From positions 310,001 through 374,000 of the forward strand of contig CAWKNP010000008.1 in NCBI GenBank assembly GCA_963851105.1: a stretch of DNA of 64,000 bases. Direction: 5' to 3'. The notes beneath the pieces were generated by a model. The model worked only from the letters and a program-made list of their open reading frames with translations, had not been told where the DNA came from and did not search any database. Each line of letters starts with the position of its first letter. The first letter of the stretch is position 1. Shown here piece after piece: positions 8,185 through 19,469 of this stretch. Source of the DNA: DATARN01 sp963851105 (GTDB lineage: Bacteria; Actinomycetota; Acidimicrobiia; Acidimicrobiales; Palsa-688). The position numbers and the translations under genes are program-made.

Positions 8185-8741
8185 GGCGCCGACGTCGAGC
8201 GACGCCACGAACGACTCCCAACCCGGCGGGGGGGAAAGACAACGGGGATCGACATCTGCGCGGGCGCCCGTTCACGGATCACCAGGGTCCCCGCCGCCAT
8301 GTCACCAAGGCGCTGGTCGTTGGGCGACGCCAGCATCGCGATGACCCCGATGACCGGCAGCGTCAGGACCTCGGCCATCCCGACGAGGCCCCGGACCAGC
8401 GCGTGGCGGAAGCGGATCGGGGCGCCCTGGCGGGTGACGACCCGCAGGCCGAGCGCCGCCTTCCCCGGCGTCCGCCCCCGCCACAGAGCCTCCCAGGCGA
8501 TCGGATAGCCGAAGACGATCAGGGTGACCACGATGAGCGCGACGATCAGCCCGGCGCTGCCCAGGACCCCGTTGCTGGTCGAAGCGGCGACAAAGCCGGT
8601 CACGATCAGCAGGACGAACAGGGCGCTGCCCTGGATCAGGGCGTCGATGGCTCGGGCGAACACCCGGGACCCGAGCCCCGCGATGCGGACTTCGAGAACA
8701 ACGGCCTCAGGCGTGACCACCCGCGCCCCCTGAGCCTGCAC
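8181..8741 (-). CDS. RDD family membrane protein
   Basis: 186 residues. The RDD signature appears as the ARAIDALI helix start (Arg-Ala-Ile-Asp), then hydrophobic spans around residues 33-50, 60-85 and 130-150, WRGRTPGKAALGLRV in the loop, and NDQRLGDMAAGTLV before the C-terminus. RDD proteins are integral membrane proteins, some implicated in Na+/H+ exchange or in membrane transport. The GTG at 8741 is chosen because TACCGT lies 7 bases upstream; longer reading would run into the divergent spoIIM gene. It heads the operon leading to mnmA. In actinobacteria RDD genes often adjoin the SpoIIM/DUF4129/MoxR set found just to the right. Confidence 0.85.
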   Translation of the reverse strand: MQAQGARVVTPEAVVLEVRIAGLGSRVFARAIDALIQGSALFVLLIVTGFVAASTSNGVLGSAGLIVALIVVTLIVFGYPIAWEALWRGRTPGKAALGLRVVTRQGAPIRFRHALVRGLVGMAEVLTLPVIGVIAMLASPNDQRLGDMAAGTLVIRERAPAQMSIPVVFPPRRVGSRSWRRSTSAP

Positions 8742-8747
8742 CCTGGC

Positions 8748-8754
8748 TACGGTA
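8748..8754. promoter_or_regulatory. Overlapping divergent -10 elements between the RDD gene and spoIIM
   Basis: The seven bases TACGGTA supply TACGGT to the right (8748-8753) and TACCGT to the left (8754-8749). Rightward the ATG is at 8763; leftward the GTG is at 8741, so both starts sit 7-9 bases from their -10. Only 21 bases separate the two genes, so one shared site must serve both. Confidence 0.5.
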
Positions 8755-8762
8755 CCCAAGCG

Positions 8763-9752
8763 ATGGACATCGACCAGTTCCTCTCGCGGAACACCCCGAC
8801 GTGGTACCGGCTGCACCAGCTGACCCGCCGGGCCGGCGCCGGCGTCGGGCGCCTGTCGGGCGGCGAGCTCAAGGAGCTGATCGCCCTCTACCAGCGCACG
8901 TCCGGTCATCTGTCCTACGCCCAGACGAACTTCAATGACCCCACGCTCAACGCCCGCCTCTCTCAGGAGCTGGCCGCCTCGGGCGCCATCATCTACGGAA
9001 GCCGGCCCCGTACCTTGCGGGCGGCCGGGGAGTTCTTCACCCGGACCTTCCCCGCTGCGCTGTGGCGGATCCGGGCCTTCGTAGCTGTGAGCGCGGTCCT
9101 CACCCTCGGTCCGGCCATCGCCATCGGGGGCTGGCTGGCCAACTCGCCGAGCGCGGTCGACGCCAGCGCCCCCGCCGCCGTCCGCCAGGCCTACGTCAAC
9201 CAGGACTTCGCCGCCTACTACTCGTCGCAGCCCGCGGCCACCTTCGCCACCGAGGTGTACACCAACAACATCAAGGTCGCGGGGCTGGCGTTCGCGGGCG
9301 GCATCCTCCTGGGCATCCCCACCGCGCTGTTGCTCATCACCAACGGCGCCACCCTCGGCCAGGCGGCGGGGGTGTTCGCCGCCGCCGGCCAGTCAGCCAA
9401 GTTCTACGGCCTGATTCTCCCCCACGGGCTGCTGGAGCTGACCTCGGTCATAATCGCGGGAGCCGCCGGCCTGCGCCTCGGCTGGGCTGTCATCGATCCC
9501 GGCGACCGGCCCCGGGCCATCGCCATCGCGGAGGAGGGCCGGCGCTCGGTGGTGCTCGTGCTCGGGGTCATACTTACCCTGGCCGTCGCCGGCATCATCG
9601 AGGGCTTCGTGACAGGCTCCACCCTGCCGACGGCGGTGCGTGTCGGCATCGGCGTGGCGGTCGAGGTGGCATTCCTCCTCTACGCGGTGCTCCTGGGGCG
9701 CTCGGCCACCGGCGCGGGCTTCTCAGGCGCCCTCAGCGAGGGCCGCCCCTGA
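8763..9752 (+). CDS. SpoIIM-type (stage II sporulation protein M) membrane protein
   Basis: 329 residues of the SpoIIM/DUF95 family. The N-terminal half is cytosolic with the family mark ELIALYQRTSGHLSYAQT, and five to six hydrophobic segments occupy residues about 100-320, including NNIKVAGLAFAGGILLG and LPHGLLELTS. In Bacillus SpoIIM aids engulfment, but actinobacterial members sit next to RDD, MoxR and DUF58 genes and are thought to act in envelope maintenance. No other sporulation genes are visible here, so a spore role should not be assumed. The start is fixed by the divergent promoter 10-15 bases upstream. Confidence 0.85.
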   Translation: MDIDQFLSRNTPTWYRLHQLTRRAGAGVGRLSGGELKELIALYQRTSGHLSYAQTNFNDPTLNARLSQELAASGAIIYGSRPRTLRAAGEFFTRTFPAALWRIRAFVAVSAVLTLGPAIAIGGWLANSPSAVDASAPAAVRQAYVNQDFAAYYSSQPAATFATEVYTNNIKVAGLAFAGGILLGIPTALLLITNGATLGQAAGVFAAAGQSAKFYGLILPHGLLELTSVIIAGAAGLRLGWAVIDPGDRPRAIAIAEEGRRSVVLVLGVILTLAVAGIIEGFVTGSTLPTAVRVGIGVAVEVAFLLYAVLLGRSATGAGFSGALSEGRP

Positions 9753-9904
9753 CTGGAGTGCCGGCTGAGCGGTGTGTCGAGGTGCCGAGGGTGCCGAGTT
9801 GCCGAGGGGTCGGGCTGGCGGACTGGCGGGGTGGGCGGGGCGTCAGGGCATCAGGGGCTGCTCGTTCGTGAGCGACGGCGGGTTGTCGGGGGTCCCGAAT
9901 CGGC

Positions 9905-9990
9905 GAACTTGGGGGCTTTTCTGATTCCTGTGGGCCTGAACGTCGTAGGGCGACATCAAAGCCCCCAGGTTGCAAAAAAGCCCCCAGGTT
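9905..9990. repeat. Three-copy short repeat able to form alternative hairpins
   Basis: The unit AAAGCCCCCAGGTT occurs at 9958-9971 and 9977-9990. A near-perfect inverted copy, AACTTGGGGGCTTTT, is at 9906-9920. The inverted copy can pair with either direct copy (one G-T wobble). It lies between the convergent spoIIM and DUF58 genes, so it could end transcription from either side. The rest of the 251-base gap (9753-9904) is GC-rich with degenerate GGTGCCGA repeats and no gene. Confidence 0.55.
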
Positions 9991-10003
9991 CGCGGCCCGA
10001 GGC

Positions 10004-11311
10004 TCAGAGCCGGCCGGTCGCCTTCACCTTGAGGTAGGCGTCGGCCAGCGCCGGTGCCAGGGCGCCCGGCAGGGCGTCGACCACGGTGGCGCCGAGGCCC
10101 CGCAGCTGGCCGGCGAGGAGCCGCCGCTCCTCCAGCGCCGCCTGGGCCGCCGCCTTGCGGTAGGCGGCGGCGGCGTCGGGCGCGGGCCCCGAGGCCCAGC
10201 GGTCGAGGTCGGGGTCGCGCACCGATGCCACGACCACCAGATGGCTGCGCAGCATCAGCGGCAGAGCGGGCAGCAGGGTGTCGCCCAGCGCCTGGTCGGC
10301 CAGCTCCGTGAGTACGACCAGCAGCGCCCGGCGGTGGAAACGTACCAGCGTCTCGGTGAACGCCCCCCGGTAGTCGCTGTCGGCCAGCTCGGGCTCCAGG
10401 GTGTACATGGCCTCGCTGACCCGGGTCAGCTGGTCGCGCCGGTGGCCGGGGGGTACCACGGCGCGGATGCGCCGGTCGAAGGCGACCAGGCCCGCCCGGT
10501 CGCCGAGGCGGGTGGCAACCGCGGTCAGCATGAGCACGGCGTCCATGGCGTGCTCGACCCGGGCCACGCCGGCGACCTGGCCGGCCATGGTGCGACCGTT
10601 GTCCAGGGCCATGATGACCGTCTGGTTCCGCTCAGCACGGTAGGTCCGCACGATCGCCTTGCCGGTGCGGGCCGTGGCCGCCCAATCGATGCGCCGGGAC
10701 TCGTCATCGACGCCGTACTCCCGCAGCTGGTCGAACTCGGTCCCGCTGCCCCGGCCCCGCGCCGAGCGCAACCCGATCTCGAGGATCCGGGCCCGGTCGA
10801 TGCGCAGCTCCGCCTCCTTGCGAGAGGCGAAGGGCGGGTAGACCCGCAGGACCCCGGGCAGCTGGCGGCGGCCCTGGCGGGCCAGGAGCCCGAGCGGGCC
10901 GCCGACACGAACCACGACCTCCCGGGGCTCGAAGCGCCCCCGCCTGCTGGGGCGGATGGTGGTCTCGGCGGTGAGCCGTTCATGGGCGGCCACGGTCAGG
11001 CGCACCCGGCGGGTGCCCGCTCGCAATGACGGCGCCAGCTCGTCGGCGACACCCACCCGAAGCCTGCGGCGCAGTGGGTTGGTGATCGTCCAGACAACGG
11101 TTCCGTCGCCGTTGAGCGGCAAGACGGCGGGAAGGTCCCGCTGGACCTCGACGCGCGCCGGCCGGGGAGTGAGGAGCCCGTCGGCGACCGCCACCATGAG
11201 TAGGGCGCCGTTGACGATCAGCAGGCCAATGGGCGCGGACAGCGGAAGGGCGAGCACGGCCAGCGAGGCCACGGCGGCGGCCAGGGCGAGGCGACCGGTC
11301 GGGACGGGCAT
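10004..11311 (-). CDS. DUF58 / von Willebrand-like domain membrane protein
   Basis: 435 residues. Two hydrophobic helices at the N-terminus (residues about 8-45) are followed by a beta-rich region. The DUF58 core reads FDQLREYGVDDESRRIDWAA, then KAIVRTYRAE and a VWA-like domain beginning VIMALDNGRTMAG with a MIDAS-like DxGxT pattern. Members pair with MoxR AAA+ ATPases, which are thought to help them assemble or insert metal. Here it is last in the operon DUF4129-DUF4350-MoxR-DUF58, 200 bases after MoxR. The true client is unknown. Confidence 0.9.
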   Translation of the reverse strand: MPVPTGRLALAAAVASLAVLALPLSAPIGLLIVNGALLMVAVADGLLTPRPARVEVQRDLPAVLPLNGDGTVVWTITNPLRRRLRVGVADELAPSLRAGTRRVRLTVAAHERLTAETTIRPSRRGRFEPREVVVRVGGPLGLLARQGRRQLPGVLRVYPPFASRKEAELRIDRARILEIGLRSARGRGSGTEFDQLREYGVDDESRRIDWAATARTGKAIVRTYRAERNQTVIMALDNGRTMAGQVAGVARVEHAMDAVLMLTAVATRLGDRAGLVAFDRRIRAVVPPGHRRDQLTRVSEAMYTLEPELADSDYRGAFTETLVRFHRRALLVVLTELADQALGDTLLPALPLMLRSHLVVVASVRDPDLDRWASGPAPDAAAAYRKAAAQAALEERRLLAGQLRGLGATVVDALPGALAPALADAYLKVKATGRL

Positions 11312-11511
11312 TCAGCGCCCGGCCGGCGCGGCCGGCCCCTCTTGATGGACCAAACCCACAACAAAACGCGCCGGCGCCGAGGCCCTTGGGATGCAGAGAC
11401 TCATGCATCTTGACGAGTCGGGCTGGGGAAAAGGGGGTGGGGATTCCGGAGCGTTTTGTGGGCCCGGACCGACCGCCGGCGCGGGGCCGGGCGCCAATGA
11501 AGAGGCGGTCG
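11312..11511. repeat. 200-base gap with inverted repeats between moxR and the DUF58 gene
   Basis: No gene is seen. CCCACAACAAAACGC near 11355 and GCGTTTTGTGGG near 11452 are inverted copies differing by three bases. A GATGCA/TGCATC stem lies at 11390-11409. A perfect 7-bp stem CCGGCCG-GCG-CGGCCGG is at 11319-11335, just upstream of the DUF58 start. They may form a processing or attenuation structure inside the operon; this is inference. Confidence 0.35.
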
Positions 11512-12472
<961 letters not shown>

Positions 12473-12483
<11 letters not shown>

Positions 12484-13624
12484 GGGCCAGCTCCTGTCGG
12501 ATGATGTCGACCTGGCGGGCCAGGGTGACCAACTCTGCGTCTCCCGTCGGGGGCGGTCCCGCCACGGTTGCCAGGATCATGTTGCGATCAAGGCCAGTGC
12601 GCGCCGCCACGACGGTGGCCATCGTCTCGGGCGACACGCCCGCCGGCACCCCCAGCTGGTCCACTACGCCGCGGCGCAGCGCGGCCCGCAGGGTGGCGGC
12701 GGCATCGTCGTAGCGGCCACCTTGCTGCAGGAGATTGCCCACCGCTACCACCAGCTCGGAGCCGGGGAGCTCGACGACCGGGGTCTCGGTCACCGGGCGA
12801 CCGAGGCGCCGGGCCCGCCACAAGGCCACCAGGGCGAGGGCCACCAGCAACTGGATCAGGCCTTCCTTCACTCGCGGGGGCATCAGCTGCAGCAGCGTCT
12901 TGTGGCCGCCGCCGGCGCGGGGGCCGACGATCCATTCGAGGGGCGGCCCGGCCGGCGCTCGCGACGCCAGCAGGTCGGCGGCGAGCACGCTGTTGTCCTG
13001 GTGCCCGAGATGCGAGTTGGTCCACACGTCGGGCCCCCCGAGAAGGACCAGCTGGCCGGCGCCGAACGGCTGCACCAGCAGGTACGCGCCGCCGTCGGGC
13101 GGGTGGAAGCAGCCGGTCGCGCCCGGCGGCGGGCGCAGCGCCACCCCGCTCGCAATATCGATGCTGGTCACACCGGCCACCGCGGGCGACGCGCAGTCGG
13201 CGAAAAGGGTTCCCTGGAGGCCGACGAGGCCGCCGGGACCGGGCTGGCGTGCCGGCGCCGCGAACCGTGCGACCAGCTCCAAGTCGGCGGCCACCAGGGT
13301 GCCACCGGCCCGCACCCATTCGACCAGTTGACGATCACCCGGCGGGTCCAGGCGGTCCTGGAGGACCAGGGCCACGCCGCCCGATCCCGCGGCGGGCGCC
13401 GTCGCCGCCTGGTGGACCCCGGTGCCCAGCTGGTCGAGCAGCTCGGCGAGGGCTTTGGCCCCGTCGGGCGACGTCGAGGTCGGGTCGAGGGGCGGTCCCC
13501 CGCTGCCGCTGGATCCGCCCACGGCGCCGAGGGCGACGACCAGTGCGAGCAACACGATCCAGGTGACGGCACCCCGCCACCGGGTCCCAGCCCCACCTGC
13601 CACCGGACCCGAGGTAGCCGTCAT
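12473..13624 (-). CDS. DUF4350 domain membrane protein
   Basis: 383 residues. Starts MTATSGPVAG with one signal-anchor helix (VTWIVLLALVVALGAVGG, about residues 18-35). An extracytoplasmic DUF4350 domain follows (DGAKALAELLDQLG, WVRAGGTLVAADLEL, VLLGGPDVWTN), then a second helix (LIQLLVALALVALWRARR) and a cytosolic helical tail. The family resembles a GATase1-like sensor fold found with MoxR/DUF58 operons. Its ATG overlaps the upstream DUF4129 gene stop by 4 bases. A regulatory or ligand-sensing role is inference. Confidence 0.85.
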
Positions 13625-14304
13625 GGCGCCCGCCGCTCCACCACCCACGAGGCGCCGCCACCAACGGGGGTCAACACCCGGCGGGCCAGGTCGTCGAAGG
13701 CCGCCTGTTCGTCGCGCCCGGTGGGCCGATCCCCGTACCAGGCCTGCTCGAACAGGTCGGTGGCGCCATCGAACGCCTTTCCCGCGGCTGGCACCACCGC
13801 CGCGACATCCTGGCGGTACTCGCCGCTCGTGCGGCCCGGTATCTCGTCGACCAGGCCCCGCCCGGCCAGCTCCGCCACCAGCGCCCGGTACCGGCACCGC
13901 AGGGCGTCGCGCCAGCGGCCCGCCGCCTCGTGGGCCGCGGCCTCTGCCCGCCACTGCGCGGGCCCCCGGGTCGGGCCGTGGCTGCGCACCACGACTCCTG
14001 GGCTTCGGGGCACCCGGCCGCCGCGACCGCGCCGGGCGACGGTGATCACGACCAGGCCGATCACCACCGCGGCCACCACCGCAACCACGAGCACCGCACC
14101 CCACGACGACCCGGCCCCGCCGCCACCGAAGAGCTGATTGAGGAACTTGTCCAGCTGGGCGACCAGCCAGTGCCAGGCGGCCTGCAACAGGCTGCGCCGG
14201 GGCGGCCGGAACTCCGGGCGCCGCAGGATTCCATGCGTCAGGTCCCGGACCTGCGCCGGGTCGACGGTCGGCGCCGGCAGGTCGACCGCCACCGACTCGA
14301 GCAC
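13621..14304 (-). CDS. DUF4129 domain membrane protein
   Basis: 227 residues from the GTG at 14304, the first gene of the MoxR operon. One transmembrane segment (GAVLVVAVVAAVVIGLVVI) separates a short outer N-terminal part (LRRPEFRPPRR, LVAQLDKFLNQLF) from the cytosolic DUF4129 domain, seen as HEAAGRWRDALRCRYRALV, RTSGEYRQDV and LFEQAWYGDRP. DUF4129 is also found at the C-terminus of some transglutaminase-like proteins. The GTG start is preferred because TATGGT (14311-14316) lies 6 bases upstream; reading could extend to 14418 without a better start. Confidence 0.85.
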   Translation of the reverse strand: MLESVAVDLPAPTVDPAQVRDLTHGILRRPEFRPPRRSLLQAAWHWLVAQLDKFLNQLFGGGGAGSSWGAVLVVAVVAAVVIGLVVITVARRGRGGRVPRSPGVVVRSHGPTRGPAQWRAEAAAHEAAGRWRDALRCRYRALVAELAGRGLVDEIPGRTSGEYRQDVAAVVPAAGKAFDGATDLFEQAWYGDRPTGRDEQAAFDDLARRVLTPVGGGASWVVERRAP

Positions 14305-14310
14305 CGCGAC

Positions 14311-14316
14311 ACCATA
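14311..14316 (-). promoter_or_regulatory. -10 element for the DUF4129-DUF4350-MoxR-DUF58 operon
   Basis: TATGGT on the minus strand lies 6 bases before the GTG at 14304. I see no convincing -35. It would give a leaderless mRNA. Confidence 0.4.
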
Positions 14317-14440
14317 GGGGCGTCGGCTCCGGGGTGCGCGGGAACGCGGAACAACCCCGCTGTGACAATCGGATGCCCCGGGTGTTCCACGGGGGTCTCC
14401 AGGGGGGCTACCTTTCAATGATTATGGATGCGGTGCCGGG

Positions 14441-15433
14441 GTGCCCCAGACGATGAGCCAGCTCCGCCTCGACGCCCTGACGGGCCGCTGGGTCGTGATC
14501 GCGAGCGAGCGCGCCGAGCGGCCGGCGTTCATGACGCGCAGCCTGCCGGTCGAGGAGGACCCGAGGCCGTGCCCGTTCTGCCCCGGCGGCGACGACTACG
14601 CGTCACCGGCCCGGGAAACCTACGGACCCCACGGTGAGTGGTTGGTCCGGGTCGTGCCGAACAAATACCCCGCCTTCGACGGCAACGCCCCCATGGTGGT
14701 GACCCACCTCGGGCCGGTGTTCACCCAGGCGCCGGCGAGTGGCATCCACGAGGTCCTGATCCTTTCCCCCGAGCACCGGGCGACGTGGGCCGATCTCTCC
14801 GACGCCCACGCCGGGTTGGTGATGCTGGCCATCAGCGACCGCATCAACGAGCACTCTCTGGAGCCCGGCCTTCGTTACAGCCAGGCGGTCGTCAACAGCG
14901 GCCGCGAGGCGGGGGCGTCCCTCGAGCACCCCCACGCCCAGCTCATGTCGATGCCGTTCGTGCCCGGCGAGGCGGCCGACGAAGTGGGCAGCTTCGCCCG
15001 CTTCCATGGCAACTGCCTGTTGTGCGCCGTCCTCGATGCCGAGGAGGACGCGGGGCACCGCGTGGTGTACGCCGACGAGCGCATCGTCGTGGTGTGCCCG
15101 TTCTGGAGTGGAACGCCCTACCAGATGCTGGTCCTTCCCCGGGAGCACAATCCCCATCTCCATCGCAGTTCGGCCGAGGACCTCGCGGCCACCGGACGCG
15201 CCATCCGCCTGTCCCTCGCCGCCATGCGGGCCCGCCTGGGCGACCTGGCCCACAACGTCATGTTCCACTCGGCGCCGTACCGGGTGCGCGGCGAGTATCA
15301 CTGGCACGCCCACATCCTGCCGAAGGCGACCACCAGGGGCGGTTTCGAACTGGGCTCGGGGGTCCTCATCAACGTCATGGCTCCGGAGCGGGCCGCCGGT
15401 GAGCTGCGGACCGAGCTGAAGGCCTTCGCCTGA
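14441..15433 (+). CDS. galT: Galactose-1-phosphate uridylyltransferase-like protein
   Basis: 330 residues from GTG at 14441 (an ATG at 14453 is equally possible). GalT moves UMP between UDP-glucose and galactose-1-phosphate in the Leloir pathway. Zinc-ligand-like Cys pairs appear in CPFCPG (residues 44 and 47) and in NCLLC (about 190-194). LEHPHAQ carries the catalytic His of the HPHxQ motif, and YHWHAHILPK is a second HIT-like motif near the C-terminus. No galE or galK lies in the window, so a related nucleotidyl transfer (ADP-glucose or another sugar) is possible. It lies near the glucan cluster but on the opposite strand. Confidence 0.8.
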   Translation: MPQTMSQLRLDALTGRWVVIASERAERPAFMTRSLPVEEDPRPCPFCPGGDDYASPARETYGPHGEWLVRVVPNKYPAFDGNAPMVVTHLGPVFTQAPASGIHEVLILSPEHRATWADLSDAHAGLVMLAISDRINEHSLEPGLRYSQAVVNSGREAGASLEHPHAQLMSMPFVPGEAADEVGSFARFHGNCLLCAVLDAEEDAGHRVVYADERIVVVCPFWSGTPYQMLVLPREHNPHLHRSSAEDLAATGRAIRLSLAAMRARLGDLAHNVMFHSAPYRVRGEYHWHAHILPKATTRGGFELGSGVLINVMAPERAAGELRTELKAFA

Positions 15434-15870
15434 CCGGCATAACCGTCAGCACGGTCATCGCGGCATCACCGGAGCGGGTTTGGGAAGACCTGCGTCACAT
15501 CGCCAGCCATGTGGAGTGGATGGCCGACGCCGAGGCGATCAGGTTCCGGTCCGACCAGACCGAAGGCGTCGGGACCCGCTTCGAGACGGCAACGAAGGTG
15601 GGCCCGATGCGTCTGAACGACGTCATGGAAGTGACGGAGTGGCAGCCGGGCGCGGTGATGGGAATCCGTCACACCGGCGTGGTCACCGGTACCGGGCGAT
15701 TCACCCTGGAGGCACTGGGTGGGGAGAGAACCCGCCTCACCTGGAATGAGCAGTTGAAGTTCCCCCCGTGGATGGGCGGCGCCATGGGCGGCGTGGTGGG
15801 CAAGCAGGTGCTGGCCAAGATCTGGCAGCACAACCTGGAAAACCTGCGCCGCCGCTTTGAGGCGCAGTAG
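15430..15870 (+). CDS. SRPBCC (polyketide cyclase/START-like) protein, probable CTG start
   Basis: About 146 residues. The fold is shown by ITVSTVIAASPERVWEDL (strand, then first helix), HVEWMADAEAIRF, GTRFET, the alternating strand pattern, and a long C-terminal helix ending ENLRRRFEAQ. The frame has no ATG, GTG or TTG before residue 28, and starting there (GTG 15511) would remove the first strand and helix. CTG at 15430 overlaps the galT TGA (CTGA) and has GAAGG 7 bases upstream, so coupled translation from CTG is the best reading. Such proteins bind hydrophobic ligands; the ligand is unknown. Confidence 0.75.
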   Translation: MTGITVSTVIAASPERVWEDLRHIASHVEWMADAEAIRFRSDQTEGVGTRFETATKVGPMRLNDVMEVTEWQPGAVMGIRHTGVVTGTGRFTLEALGGERTRLTWNEQLKFPPWMGGAMGGVVGKQVLAKIWQHNLENLRRRFEAQ

Positions 15871-15883
15871 CGAACGGGTCCGC

Positions 15884-17119
15884 CTACGCCCCGATGGTGG
15901 CTGGCGTCCAGCTGGACCAGACCAGGTTCCAGTCCATGGTCCCGTGGTCACCGAGATCAGGGCCTCGCGGCGAGCCGGTGACATCGATCACATCGCCGAT
16001 GCGGCTGAAATTGTAGAACGCCTGGGCGTTGGCCGGGCTCAGGTTGATGCAGCCGTGGGAGACGTTGCTGTTGCCCTGGGCGCCGGTGGACCACGGGGCG
16101 GCGTGGACGTACTCGCCACCGTCGGAGATGTTGACGTCCCAGTACACGTGCTCGTCGTAGCCGTCAGGCGAGTTGACCGCGATGCCGACCGACGACGACA
16201 CCATGTGCACATCCTGCTGGCGGTACAGGTCGATGTGGACGCCGCCCATGGTCGGGTACTTGGTGCGCCCCGCACTGATGGGATAGGTGGCCACGACGGC
16301 GCCGTTGCTGGTCACCGTCATCACGTGCGTCTGCACGTTGGCGGTGCTGATGTGGGAGTCACCGACCGCGAAACTGGAGGTCGACTTGCTGTCTCCCCAC
16401 ACGCCGCCGCCGGCGTTGAAGCCCTTCAGATCGGCGGTCACGGTCACCTTCTGACCGGTGGGCCAATACTGCTGGGGACGGAAGTGCAGTTCCCTGCTGC
16501 TGAACCAGTGCCACCCCCCGCTCACCGGCGGCGACGCGCTCACGTGGAGCTGCGCCATCAGGGCGTCCTTGTTGGTCACCGCATGGTCGAAGCGCAGCAC
16601 GATCGGCTGGGCCACGCCCACGGTGAGCCCCGTGGCCGGGGTGATGGTCACGCCCAAGGTGGCGGTCGGGACCAGCGACTTGAAGTGCGTGACCTGCTCG
16701 GTGGCCTTGCCGCTCGGCATGGCCGCGTCGATCGTCACGGTGTAGTCGGTCTTCAGAGCCAACGGTGCCGAGGACCGCCAGGCGGTACCGCCCGATGTCA
16801 ACGAACCGGCGACCGCGGCGCCGTCCGCGCCGGCCACGGTCACCCCGCTGAGGCGGCCGGTGACGGCCGTCACGCTGATGATGGTGTCGAGCGAGACGTT
16901 GGTCGCGCCGTCGGGCGGCTGGACCAGAAGGTTGATGGACTCGGCGGTCGTCGGCGTGGCTGACGCCGAGCCGCTATTCCCCGAACCCGACCCCGAGGTG
17001 CGGGTGGCGGCGTAGGCGGCCCCGGCCACCGCGATCACCGCAACGACCACGAGGCCAATCACCAGCGCAGAAGGGCCCGATCGTTGTTTGCTGTGGAGAG
17101 GCTTCGGGGTGTCGGCCAC
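15884..17119 (-). CDS. L,D-transpeptidase (YkuD domain) with Ig-like domains
   Basis: 411 residues, anchored outside the membrane by one helix (ALVIGLVVVAVIAVAGAAYA) followed by a Ser/Gly/Thr linker. Two beta-sandwich Ig-like modules fill residues about 60-265. The YkuD catalytic domain is C-terminal, with the active-site motif VSHGCINLS. These enzymes make 3-3 crosslinks in peptidoglycan. The domain order is that of the mycobacterial LdtMt2 type. It is last after the glgE-treS-mak-glgB run but 91 bases downstream, with its own promoter candidate. GTG is the start codon. Confidence 0.93.
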   Translation of the reverse strand: MADTPKPLHSKQRSGPSALVIGLVVVAVIAVAGAAYAATRTSGSGSGNSGSASATPTTAESINLLVQPPDGATNVSLDTIISVTAVTGRLSGVTVAGADGAAVAGSLTSGGTAWRSSAPLALKTDYTVTIDAAMPSGKATEQVTHFKSLVPTATLGVTITPATGLTVGVAQPIVLRFDHAVTNKDALMAQLHVSASPPVSGGWHWFSSRELHFRPQQYWPTGQKVTVTADLKGFNAGGGVWGDSKSTSSFAVGDSHISTANVQTHVMTVTSNGAVVATYPISAGRTKYPTMGGVHIDLYRQQDVHMVSSSVGIAVNSPDGYDEHVYWDVNISDGGEYVHAAPWSTGAQGNSNVSHGCINLSPANAQAFYNFSRIGDVIDVTGSPRGPDLGDHGTMDWNLVWSSWTPATIGA

Positions 17120-17126
17120 CGCGTTG

Positions 17127-17160
17127 AGGATACGTAAAACTCAGCCATACCTCACGTCAA
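17127..17160 (-). promoter_or_regulatory. Promoter candidate for the L,D-transpeptidase gene
   Basis: On the minus strand TTGACG (17160-17155) precedes TATCCT (17132-17127), which ends 7 bases before the GTG. The 22-base spacer is long; a weaker TACGTA at 17136-17131 gives 18. Placed in the gap after glgB, it suggests the gene is not solely read from the glucan operon. Confidence 0.35.
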
Positions 17161-17210
17161 CAACTGATCCAAAAGGCGATATCTCCCGACAAAGCGCCCC
17201 GAAGCGGTCG

Positions 17211-19460
<2,250 letters not shown>

Positions 19461-19469
19461 GTGCCGTAC

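Noticed and set aside
9062..9871. A + strand 269-codon frame inside spoIIM
   Set aside because: Out-of-frame shadow, Arg-rich with no domain; SpoIIM frame explains the region.
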